The notes beneath the pieces are model-generated. The model had not been told where the DNA came from, ran no database searches, and worked only from the letters and a program-made list of their open reading frames with translations. Below are positions 1 through 6,569 of a DNA stretch of 64,000 nt, one piece after another. Origin of the DNA: Planktothricoides raciborskii GIHE-MW2. GTDB lineage: Bacteria; Cyanobacteriota; Cyanobacteriia; Cyanobacteriales; Laspinemataceae. The stretch is taken from NCBI RefSeq assembly GCF_040564635.1, contig NZ_CP159837.1:1553001-1617000 (forward strand), read 5' to 3'. The translations under genes were made by a program, and so were the position numbers. Position 1 is the stretch's first letter. Every line of letters begins with the position of its first letter.

Positions 1-630
1 CAATTTTTTACTAAAACAATTAATTATCGCAGGTGACACACCCTAAATCTGTTGAAAATACAATTGCGATAATCCCTCTGCTACCTAGTTTCTGTGCTAA
101 GAAGCGATCGCTATTTTATTTTAAGATAGGCGATCGCTATTTTATTCTTAGATAGGCGATCGCTTTTTTGCCCCGAAAAAGAAACCGGGTTTCTATTGTG
201 AATATAACAGTTAAATGTGGTAGGCAAAAAAGAAACCCGGTTTCTGAGTCCCTGGTTTTTGCCCCAAAAAAGAAACCGGGTTTCTGTTGTGAATATCACA
301 GTTAACTTTTGCCGCCAAAAAAGAAACCCGGTTTCTGAGTTCCTGGTTTTTGACACCGAAGAAAGAAACCGGGTTTCTGTTGTGAATATAACAGTTAACT
401 GTGGCAGTAAAAAAAGAAACCCGGTTTCTGAGTCCCATGAGAGGGCGATCGCTTTTTTTGTGGGGAGCGATCGCTTTTTTGTAGGGTGCGATCGCTTTTT
501 TGGGTGGGCGATCGCTTTTTTGGGGGGCGCTTTTTTGGGGGGTGCGATCGCTTTTTTGTGGGGTGCGATCGCTTTTTTGTGGGGTGCGATCGTATTGTAT
601 TATCGGAAAACTGCCTAATGTCACATCACT
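1..630. repeat. Non-coding repeat array: paired AGAAACCGGGTTTCT elements, then tandem HIP1/poly-T units
   Basis: No convincing gene. Three inverted-repeat elements lie at about 180-245, 269-337 and 361-430. Each starts with AGAAACCGGGTTTCT, has a core resembling TGTGAATATNACAGTTAACT, and ends with AGAAACCCGGTTTCT followed by GAGT. From about 445 to 598 there are repeated units of GCGATCGC followed by a T run and then a G-rich stretch (about 21 bases per unit). Open frames crossing this stretch only translate the repeats (KKRNPVSE, GAIAFLWG) and are not genes. Confidence 0.85.
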
Positions 631-999
631 ATGTCTGAATCCATTGAGCGAGAAGCCGAAGTCATACTGCACACTCTTGCATCGACTTCGTTCCAGGATT
701 GTATCGCCCTGTCCAAGGAATTCCGCGAACTGCCAATGACGGCTGGTATCTACGCTGTTAAACATCGCACCCTGGGAATCCTTTACATTGGTAAAACCAG
801 AACACTGAGAGATCGTTTTCGTGGGGGTCACAAAGCGTTACTTTGGGCATTCATCGAAGAATTAAAAGCCACAGACATCCGAATTGCTTTTTACCCGCTA
901 GATTTTGTTCAATGGAGACAGCTATCATTGGAGTTAGAACGTCTAATTATTCAAGCCGTGAATCCACCTTATAACGTGAAAATTCCAGCGAGGGACTAA
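631..999 (+). CDS. Small GIY-YIG nuclease-domain protein
   Basis: Probable single-domain endonuclease of the GIY-YIG superfamily, 122 residues. The GIY motif (about residues 39-41) is followed at the usual spacing by LYIGKT, then an arginine-rich helix (LRDRFRGGH), and near the C-terminus ELERLIIQAVNPPYN, which supplies the metal-binding Glu and the late Asn typical of the fold. No DNA-binding or other accessory domain is visible, so it is a stand-alone nuclease domain. A small gene starts 5 bases downstream, which suggests co-transcription. The fold assignment is sound; the substrate and biological role cannot be read from sequence. Confidence 0.8.
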   Translation: MSESIEREAEVILHTLASTSFQDCIALSKEFRELPMTAGIYAVKHRTLGILYIGKTRTLRDRFRGGHKALLWAFIEELKATDIRIAFYPLDFVQWRQLSLELERLIIQAVNPPYNVKIPARD

Positions 1000-1004
1000 T
1001 AAAG

Positions 1005-1214
1005 ATGCAAACTCAGCCTGCGATTTCTGAACATCTGTCACCTGAATTAGCACAAATATTTTTAGAAGGATTACCTGAAACCATTCGTCACGGACTAGAA
1101 ATGCGAGCGAAAAGAATGAACTATCCAGTTTGGGCAGTTATTGAAATGGCGATCGCTGGCTATCTTGATGAAGAAGCACTATCTTTTGTCGATTGCCAGC
1201 CAAAGCTTGACTAG
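1005..1214 (+). CDS. Small protein with ribbon-helix-helix-like motif
   Basis: 69 residues, no named family recognised. Residues about 24-55 (LPETIRHGLEMRAKRM, then VIEMAIAGYLDEE) fit the pattern of ribbon-helix-helix DNA-binding proteins and antitoxins: a short strand, an amphipathic helix with an Ala-Lys-Arg stretch, a turn, and a second helix ending in YL. It begins 5 bases after the GIY-YIG nuclease gene, so the two probably form an operon. A role as regulator or neutraliser of the nuclease is inference from gene order and fold only. Confidence 0.6.
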   Translation: MQTQPAISEHLSPELAQIFLEGLPETIRHGLEMRAKRMNYPVWAVIEMAIAGYLDEEALSFVDCQPKLD

Positions 1215-1760
1215 CCATAAATCATATTCATGCGATCGCTTTTGGGGGGCGATCGCTTTTGGGGGGCGCTTTTTTTGGGTGCGATCGCTGTTTTAACCCC
1301 AAAAAAAGAAACCGGGTTTCTTCTGTGAATATCACAGTTAACTGTGAAAGCGATAAAGAAACCCGGTTTCTGAGTCCCCAAGAAAAGAAACCGGGACCCA
1401 AGTGGTGAATATTAGAGTTAACTGTGGAACCACAAAAGAAACCCGGTTTCTATGTCCCCTGAGAGGGCGATCGCTTTTTTGTGGGGTGCGATCGCTTTTT
1501 TGTGGGGTGCGATCGCTTTTGGGGGGCGATCGCTTTTGAGAGGGCGATCGCTTTTTTGGGGTGCGATCGCTTTTTTTAGGGATATGAGAAACCGGGTTTC
1601 TCTATATAATCTCTGTCACCCAACCAATATTCTCATAGAAACCCGGTTTCTTGGTCGGGGCGATCGCCTTGCGGAGGACGAGGAAATCGCTTTTTCGGTC
1701 AACATGGCAAAAAATGACAAAAATTGCCATAATATACCAAAGCGCTAAAAGACTCAGGCT
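1215..1760. repeat. Repeat-filled gap: HIP1 units and three inverted-repeat elements
   Basis: The gap holds HIP1/G-rich units (about 1232-1290 and 1466-1580) and inverted-repeat elements at about 1307-1373, 1384-1452 (left arm degenerated to AGAAACCGGGACCC) and 1586-1652 (a different core, CTATATAATCTCTGTCACCC). The last ~100 bases carry the leader of the downstream TA pair. No gene is supported. Confidence 0.8.
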
Positions 1761-2021
1761 ATGAAAACAATGAATGTCTCTGTTCCCGAACCCATGCGGG
1801 ACTACATCGAACAGCAAGTCAAGACCGGAGGTTACGGAAGTGTCAGCGAATATATCCGCGACCTCATTCGTCAAGACCAAAAACGAAAAGCGCAAGAACA
1901 CCTGGAAAACCTTCTATTACAAGGAATAGACTCCGGGGAAGCCACAAATATGAGCGATCGCGACTGGGTAGAAATTCGCCAAGCAGTTCAAAAAAAACTG
2001 AATCAACAACAAGATGGGTGA
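1761..2021 (+). CDS. ParD-like antitoxin (ribbon-helix-helix)
   Basis: 86 residues. The N-terminal third (MNVSVPEPMRDYIEQQV, then GYGSVSEYIRDLIRQDQ) is the RHH DNA-binding domain characteristic of the ParD/CC2985 antitoxin family. The charged C-terminal half would wrap the toxin. The stop codon overlaps the start of the following ParE-like gene by 8 bases, the normal layout for a co-translated antitoxin-toxin pair, in which the antitoxin usually also represses its own promoter. A second ATG lies 9 bases in and could be the real start. Family call is confident; activity is not tested. Confidence 0.85.
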   Translation: MKTMNVSVPEPMRDYIEQQVKTGGYGSVSEYIRDLIRQDQKRKAQEHLENLLLQGIDSGEATNMSDRDWVEIRQAVQKKLNQQQDG

Positions 2022-2340
2022 AATTCGGAAACGTCCGCAGGTGATTCGTGACTTAATCGATCTAGCCACTTATATTGCGGAAAATAACCTCGATCGTAGT
2101 GATCGATTTCTTCATGCGGCTGAAGAAACATTTAAACAACTCGGACAAATGCCGCAACTCGGTAAACAATGTCAGTTTAACAACTATCGTTTACAAAATA
2201 CCCGTCAAATCGCAGTCAAAGGATTTAGAAAATATCTGATTTTCTACCAAATCACCGCAGGGGAAGTCGAAATTATTCGAGTTATCCACGGGTCACGAGA
2301 TATTGAAAGCATCCTAGGAGATAGTCAAGAGTCAATGTAA
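2014..2340 (+). CDS. ParE/RelE-family toxin
   Basis: 108 residues. The fold signature of ParE toxins is visible: RPQVIRDLIDLATYIAENN near the N-terminus, the middle motif LGKQC, then GFRKYLIFYQI and a C-terminal IIRVIHGSRDIESIL, where the IHGSRD segment is the family hallmark. Family members target DNA gyrase or ribosome-bound mRNA; which applies here cannot be told. Its start lies inside the end of the ParD-like gene, so the pair is translationally coupled. No disruption is seen. Confidence 0.85.
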   Translation: MGEIRKRPQVIRDLIDLATYIAENNLDRSDRFLHAAEETFKQLGQMPQLGKQCQFNNYRLQNTRQIAVKGFRKYLIFYQITAGEVEIIRVIHGSRDIESILGDSQESM

Positions 2341-2570
2341 AATTCTTTGTTCGCGCAGATCGGGCGAAGGAATCGCTTTGTTTTGGGAGGCGATCGCTTT
2401 TTTGGGGGGCGCTTTTTTGGGTGGGCGATCGCATGAATGGGAGGCGATCGCTTTTGAGAGGGCGATCGCTTTTGGGGTGCGATCGCTTTTTTGGGGGGCG
2501 ATCGCTTCCTTCCACCTCCCTAAGAGAATAGCCTTTTCCCTTGATATAATCAAGAAATACGACCATTATC
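2341..2570. repeat. HIP1/poly-T tandem units
   Basis: About 130 bases (2385-2510) of units made of GCGATCGC, T run and G-rich linker. From about 2498 the sequence becomes nearly identical to 5980 onwards, marking the start of a duplicated segment that includes the leader of a RelB-like gene. Confidence 0.75.
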
Positions 2571-2838
2571 ATGCCCAAGATGACACAACCGACAATTCAA
2601 CTACAAATTCCCTTTGATTCTCTAGTCAATGCGATCGCCACCAAGGGCGATCGAAGATAAAATTCAGCTTTTCCAGCTTCTAGAAACAGAACTTGCCCAA
2701 TTAGAAGAAGACTCGTTAGAAGAAGATCCAATAGTCCTTACTGAAATCCAAGAATCTCGCACTGCCTACCAAGCAGGAGACTATCAAACCCTAGATCAAT
2801 ATATGGTTTCTCGGAAAAACAAAACTCCATGACTTATG
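2571..2838 (+). pseudogene. Decayed duplicate of the RelBE-like pair at 6052-6569
   Basis: Reading from ATG 2571 gives MPKMTQPTIQLQIPFDSLV and then a stop at 2658-2660 after 29 codons. The intact copy at 6052 has ACCCTAGCGATCGAAG where this copy has ACCAAGGGCGATCGAAG, one base longer, so the frame is lost here. The rest of the antitoxin (LETELAQLEEDSLEED onwards) continues in another frame to 2832. The partner toxin begins (ATGACTTAT at 2829) but after 10 bases is replaced by HIP1 and palindrome sequence. The result is an antitoxin with a one-base insertion and a toxin deleted after its third codon. Either copy might be the older one; only the 6052 copy is intact. Confidence 0.85.
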
Positions 2839-3081
2839 GCGATCGCACATTTCCCCCAAGCAAAGAAACCGGGTTTCTGTGGTGAATTATGTAGGGGCGA
2901 ATGCGCTCGTCGCCCCTACTGTGGAAGCAAAAAAGAAACCCGGTTTCTGGAGTTTCTTAAGGGGGCGATCGCTTTTTTGTGGGGTGCGATCGCCCAAAAC
3001 CAATGTACTGAATCAACATCCTTTGCCCCCAGGCAAACCCGCGTGTCATAATTGACTAAAAACCTACTGCGAGGTGGACTC
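2839..3081. repeat. Inverted-repeat element with nested GTAGGGGCGAATG hairpin
   Basis: An AGAAACCGGGTTTCT ... AGAAACCCGGTTTCT element (about 2863-2948) has as its core a second inverted repeat, TAGGGGCGAATGCGCTCG paired with CGCCCCTA. The same composite, nearly base for base and including its downstream GGAGTTTCTTAAG, recurs at 3857-3945. HIP1 units follow. A strong Shine-Dalgarno sequence (GAGGTGG) for the next gene ends this gap. Confidence 0.8.
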
Positions 3082-3333
3082 ATGCAGATTGTTTTAAAGC
3101 CAGAAGAAGCAAGCTTTGTACAAACCCAAATAGCCAACGGCAAATATCAAACCGCTGAGGAGGTAATGAGTCAAGCCTTGGCATTACTCCAACGGCAACA
3201 AGACTATGAACAATGGCTGATAGAAACACGCCAAAAAGTGGAAGTAGGAATTGCTGCTTTAGAACGTGGAGAAGCGATTGATGGTGATGTGGCGATCGCT
3301 CAACTGCGCGAGCGACTTCACAACAGAGGGTAG
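3082..3333 (+). CDS. ParD-like antitoxin
   Basis: 83 residues from ATG 3082, chosen because GCGAGGTGG lies just upstream; a TTG 30 bases earlier opens the same frame but has no ribosome site. The sequence MQIVLKPEEASFVQTQIANG then YQTAEEVMSQALALL matches the RHH N-terminus of ParD-type antitoxins. The C-terminal part (VGIAALERGEAIDGD) resembles the usual 'aldrGe.idge' toxin-binding tail. The toxin gene follows after 9 bases. The protein is unrelated in detail to the ParD-like protein at 1761, so this is a separate pair, not a tandem copy. Confidence 0.85.
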   Translation: MQIVLKPEEASFVQTQIANGKYQTAEEVMSQALALLQRQQDYEQWLIETRQKVEVGIAALERGEAIDGDVAIAQLRERLHNRG

Positions 3334-3342
3334 CACTAGCTT

Positions 3343-3633
3343 ATGAGACGTTACATTATTTCAGTACCAGCCCTTCAAGACTTGCAAGAAATCATTGATT
3401 ACTTTGCACAGACAAATGTTGAAACAGGGGATAAGTTTATCAATAAATTTGATGCTTGGTGCCAAAAATTACGTTCGTTTCCCGCGATCGGTAAACGCTA
3501 CAATGGCGTATACCCAGGTTTAAGGGGTGTATTGATTGACGAATACATCATGTTTTACAGAGTAACGGACGATCTAGTTGAAATTGTCAGAATTGTGCAT
3601 GGCAAACGCGATTTATTATCCTTATTTCAGTAG
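3343..3633 (+). CDS. ParE/RelE-family toxin
   Basis: 96 residues. MRRYIISVPALQDLQEIIDY, then FPAIGKRY, GLRGVLIDEYIMFYRV and the C-terminal VEIVRIVHGKRDLLSLF are the ordered motifs of ParE toxins (the VHGKRD segment is diagnostic). It is intact and of normal length. It forms an operon with the antitoxin gene 9 bases upstream. Confidence 0.87.
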   Translation: MRRYIISVPALQDLQEIIDYFAQTNVETGDKFINKFDAWCQKLRSFPAIGKRYNGVYPGLRGVLIDEYIMFYRVTDDLVEIVRIVHGKRDLLSLFQ

Positions 3634-4075
3634 GGGTAGGGTGCGTTAGGCGGGCATAATATTTTGGCTTAAGCAACAAATTAAAACATCCGCCTAGACG
3701 CACCGAAATTGCCAATAATAAACTTTGTTGTGGTGCGTTACGCAGGGAATTTTACTTGACTTCCGCTTAATTTAACCCGGAACAACACCCTACCGCATCG
3801 CTTTTTTGCGTAGGCGATCGCTTTTTCGGTGGGCGATCGCTGTTTTAACCCCAAGCAAAGAAACCGGGTTTCTGTGGTGAATTATGTAGGGGCGAATGCG
3901 CTAGTCGCCCCTACTGTGGAAGCAAAAAAGAAACCCGGTTTCTGGAGTTTCTTAAGGGGGCGATCGCTTTTTTGTGGGGTGCGATTCCCTCCGGGACGCT
4001 TCGCGATCGCTTTTTTGGGGGGCGATATCCAAGCTATAATGTCCTCAGAGTAATCATCGACAACTCATATGAGCC
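3634..4075. repeat. Repeat-filled gap, three repeat families
   Basis: The first ~150 bases hold a different family: GGTGCGTTAGGCGG near 3650 with its near-complement CCGCCTAGACGCACC near 3690, and another GGTGCGTTACGC near 3733. Then come HIP1 units, the second copy of the nested composite element (about 3857-3945), and a degenerate palindrome GCGATTCCCTCCGGGACGC at about 3983. No gene is supported. Confidence 0.75.
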
Positions 4076-4309
4076 ATGAAAGTTATTTCTTTATCAGCAT
4101 ATTTTGATGGTCAGTCTATTCAGCTAGACGAACCATATCAGCTAGAACCTAACACAAAACTGATTGTGACAGTAATTCCCGAACAACCCTCCGAAAGAGA
4201 AACGTGGTTATCCTGGTCAAGTCATCAACTGAACAGCGCTTACAATGAGGAAGATGAATACCCACTGGATAGCATCAAAATAGCGAACCCTGATTATGAA
4301 AGAAGCTGA
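4076..4309 (+). CDS. Putative MazE/VapB-like antitoxin
   Basis: 77 residues. The N-terminus (ISLSAYFDGQSIQLDEPYQL, then EPNTKLIVTVIP) is the short beta-rich module found in a family of cyanobacterial antitoxin-like proteins, followed by an acidic tail (YNEEDEYPLDSI). The MazF-like gene starts 14 bases before its stop, which supports a coupled antitoxin-toxin pair. The identification rests mainly on this arrangement; the protein family name is uncertain. Confidence 0.65.
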   Translation: MKVISLSAYFDGQSIQLDEPYQLEPNTKLIVTVIPEQPSERETWLSWSSHQLNSAYNEEDEYPLDSIKIANPDYERS

Positions 4310-4679
4310 TGTTGCTCTGACTCCCATTCCCCAAGCCAAGAAACCGGGTTTTTTAGATAAATCTATGTCTCTAACCGATATGTTGAATAAAAACCCGGTT
4401 TCTGAGGTGGTCTTGCTCAGGGAATTGCCCCCTTATCAAGACTTCTTAGTTTGTGGCATTAGTACCCAACTGCACCAAGAAGTGGTGGGTTTTGATGATG
4501 TCATTTCTCCAGACGATTCGGACTTTATTGCTAGTGGCTTGAGAGTAAAATCTTTAATTCGACTGGGTTTTCTTGCTGTAGTTCCTCGTAATAAAGTGAT
4601 TGGTTCTATCGGGTCAATCTCATCAGCAAGACATGAGCGTTTGCTCACCACCTTGAGTAATTATCTGGTCAGTAATTGA
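4296..4679 (+). CDS. MazF/PemK-like toxin interrupted in frame by a palindromic element
   Basis: 127 residues. The N-terminus (MKEADVALTPIPQ) and the part from VVLLRELPPYQDFLVCGIST through SLIRLGFLAVVPRNKVIGSI read as a MazF/PemK-type endoribonuclease. Residues about 15-36 do not belong: they translate a 66-base inverted-repeat element (4338-4403, see the separate entry) and give KKPGFLDKSM...NKNPVSE. From memory of the family, this position normally carries a short loop ending in an Arg-Pro pair before the VVLL strand; that pair is not seen here. The frame stays open, so a protein may be made, but toxicity could be lost. It overlaps the antitoxin gene by 14 bases. Confidence 0.75.
   Translation: MKEADVALTPIPQAKKPGFLDKSMSLTDMLNKNPVSEVVLLRELPPYQDFLVCGISTQLHQEVVGFDDVISPDDSDFIASGLRVKSLIRLGFLAVVPRNKVIGSIGSISSARHERLLTTLSNYLVSN
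4338..4403. repeat. AGAAACCGGG/CCCGGTTTCT inverted-repeat element inside the MazF-like CDS
   Basis: Left arm AAGAAACCGGGTTTT, right arm AAAACCCGGTTTCT, with a ~35-base core unlike that of the intergenic copies. The length, 66 bases, is 22 codons, so the reading frame is preserved and contains no stop. It is the same repeat family that fills the neighbouring gaps. Confidence 0.85.
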
Positions 4680-5035
4680 TTGGCATCTAGAAAATCGATC
4701 GCGTTTGGCAGGTGCGGTAAGGGTCGCTATGCCGTCAGGCTTTTCGCTGTTTTAACCCAAGCAAAGAAACCGGGTTTCTGTGGTGAATATCACAGTAGTT
4801 TATTGATATGGTGGGCTGGCATTTTGCCCACCCTAAACTCCAAGAAAATAAACCGGGACCAAAGTTGTGAATATGTAGGGGCGAATGGCCATTCGCCCCT
4901 ACTGTGAAAGCGAAAAAGAAACCCGGTTTCTAAGTTCAGGGGGTGCGATCGCCAGACAACCTATTCTATCCAAAACGGCGATCGCGATTTTAGCGTTACA
5001 ATAAATCATCGCTAGTACAATTGGAGTTGTCCACT
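4680..5035. repeat. Repeat-filled gap
   Basis: Contains an AGAAACCGGGTTTCT arm at about 4764, a GGTGGGCTGGCATTTTGCCCACC hairpin remnant near 4809 (first 20 bases: GGTGGGCTGGCATTTTGCCC), and an element at about 4842-4933 whose core is the nested TAGGGGCGAATGGCCATTCG / CGCCCCTA palindrome. Two HIP1 sites follow. The leader of the Uma2-family gene begins after about 4985. No gene is seen. Confidence 0.7.
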
Positions 5036-5620
5036 ATGCCAGAAATGACTATAAAAGACGTGGAAAAAATTCAGTCAATTCTCAGCGAAGCTGACTTTGA
5101 CTGTCAACTGGAACTGGAAGCAGGTAAGATTATTGTTATGGGGCCATCAGATATCATCTCTAGCGAAGTCTCCCTAGAATTCGCTCGTCAACTGAGTAAC
5201 TGGGTGAAACCGCGCCGTCTCGGTCGTGTTTTTGACTCGGCAGGTGGCTTTATATTGCCCAATAGCGACTTAAAAGCACCAGATGTTTCTTTCGTTTTGC
5301 GCGATCGCCTTCCTCGCAGCGTTAGATATTTTGGTACTCTTGTCCCCGACTTAATAGTAGAAGTTAAATCCCAAAGCGACCGCCTTGCTAAATTGCGCCA
5401 AAAAATTGAAATTTTTCTCGACCAAGGAGTTAAAATTGGCATTTTAATTGACCCAGATGAATTAACTTTAACTCTTTATCGCCCCAATCAAAAACCAATT
5501 TTGTTGACAAACGGAGAAACTCTTACCATTCCTGAATTGCTGCCCGGATGGGAATTACAAATTTCTGAATTGTGGCCGCCAGTGTTTGAGGAAAATGAAG
5601 ATTATCCTCATCAACAATAG
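5036..5620 (+). CDS. Uma2-family (DUF820) putative restriction-endonuclease-fold protein
   Basis: 194 residues from ATG 5036 (an in-frame TTG at 5021 is a less likely start). The Uma2/DUF820 signature is complete: GKIIVMGPSDIISSEVS, a GRVFDSAGGFILPN stretch, LKAPDVSFV, then VPDLIVEVKSQSD and the KI..FLDQGVKIGILIDP segment. The D...E-V-K arrangement is a PD-(D/E)XK nuclease core. These genes are present in dozens of copies in cyanobacterial genomes and their role is unknown. It stands alone between repeat arrays. Confidence 0.88.
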   Translation: MPEMTIKDVEKIQSILSEADFDCQLELEAGKIIVMGPSDIISSEVSLEFARQLSNWVKPRRLGRVFDSAGGFILPNSDLKAPDVSFVLRDRLPRSVRYFGTLVPDLIVEVKSQSDRLAKLRQKIEIFLDQGVKIGILIDPDELTLTLYRPNQKPILLTNGETLTIPELLPGWELQISELWPPVFEENEDYPHQQ

Positions 5621-6051
5621 TTGAATCTTGGGCTTTTTCCGAATATATAACTACATTTAAAATCATCGCTTTTTTGGGGGGCGATCGCGCAGCTTTCCTG
5701 CGAGGGAATCGCTTTTTTCCCCAAGCAAAGAAACCGGGTTTCTTTTGTGAATATCAGAGTTAACTGTGAAACAGAGAAAAGAAACCCGGTTTCTGGGTTC
5801 AGGGGGGGCGATCGCGCTTTTTTTCCCCAAGCAAAGAAACCGGGTTTCTTTTGTGAATATCAAAGTTAACTGTGAAAGCGAGAAAGAAACCCGGTTTCTA
5901 AGTCACTTGAGTGGGCGATCGCTTTTGGGAGGTGCGATTCCCTCGCAGGAAAGCTTCGCGAACGCTTTTTTGTGGGGGGCGATCGCTTCCTTCCTTCTCC
6001 CGAAGAGAATAGCTTTTTCCCTTGATATAATCAGTAAATACGACCTAATTA
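5621..6051. repeat. Repeat-filled gap with two inverted-repeat elements
   Basis: Elements at about 5727-5795 and 5836-5902 share the core GTGAATATCAAAGTTAACTG (or close variants). A degenerate palindrome GCGATTCCCTCGCAGGAAAG lies at about 5934. From 5980 the sequence matches 2498 onwards, giving the leader of the RelB-like gene. No gene is supported in the gap itself. Confidence 0.8.
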
Positions 6052-6312
6052 ATGCCCAAGATGACACAACCGACAATTCAACTACAAATTCCCTTTGATT
6101 CTCTAGTCAATGCGATCGCCACCCTAGCGATCGAAGATAAAATTCAGCTTTTCCAGCTTCTAGAAACAGAACTTGCCCAATTAGAAGAAGACTCGTTAGA
6201 AGAAGATCCAATAGTCCTTGCTGAAATCCAAGAATCTCGCACTGCTTACCAAGCAGGAGACTATCAAACCCTAGATCAATATATGGTTTCTCGGAAAAAC
6301 AAAACTCCATGA
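6052..6312 (+). CDS. RelB-like antitoxin (intact copy)
   Basis: 86 residues, MPKMTQPTIQLQIPFDSLVN followed by an acidic helical region (LETELAQLEEDSLEEDP). No sharp domain match can be claimed from sequence alone, but it directly precedes and overlaps by 4 bases (ATGA) a RelE-family gene, which is the classic antitoxin position. A near-identical copy at 2571 has a one-base insertion and is broken. The acidic middle could interact with the basic toxin. Confidence 0.75.
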   Translation: MPKMTQPTIQLQIPFDSLVNAIATLAIEDKIQLFQLLETELAQLEEDSLEEDPIVLAEIQESRTAYQAGDYQTLDQYMVSRKNKTP

Positions 6313-6569
6313 CTTATACTGTAATCGTTCCGAAACCGTTCCAAAAACAACTAGATAGTCTGCCCGAAGATATCCAAGAGCGAATTCTTGAGAAAATCAC
6401 GCCATTGGGTGAAGAACCTCGGCCTCCCGGAACTGTAAAGTTAAAAGGCTATGACAATGAGTATCGCATCCGTATTGGTGATTACCGGATCCGCTACGAA
6501 ATCAATGATAAAGAATGTTTGGTATTATTGCTTCATTGTAAGCATCGAAAAGATGTTTATAAAAGTTGA
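6309..6569 (+). CDS. RelE-family toxin
   Basis: 86 residues of normal RelE length. Order of motifs: VIVPKPFQKQLDSLPEDIQ, KLKGYDNEYRIRIGDYRIRY and the C-terminal LLLHCKHRKDVYKS. The Y-R-I-R-I-G-D-Y-R-I-R-Y strand pair and the terminal KHRKDVY are diagnostic of RelE-type ribosome-dependent mRNA interferases. It overlaps the antitoxin stop by 4 bases, indicating coupling. The second copy of this locus keeps only its first three codons. Confidence 0.9.
   Translation: MTYTVIVPKPFQKQLDSLPEDIQERILEKITPLGEEPRPPGTVKLKGYDNEYRIRIGDYRIRYEINDKECLVLLLHCKHRKDVYKS

Noticed and set aside
217-618. Open frame of 133 codons on the plus strand, and overlapping minus-strand frame 211-831
   Set aside because: Translation is only the repeats (KKRNPVSE, GAIAFLWG) and conflicts with the GIY-YIG gene; no ribosome site.
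1452-1748. 98-codon frame on the plus strand
   Set aside because: Composed of HIP1/poly-T and palindrome sequence; no protein character.
2836-3051. 71-codon frame on the plus strand
   Set aside because: Lies in a palindrome element and HIP1 units; starts at the remnant of the RelE-like gene.
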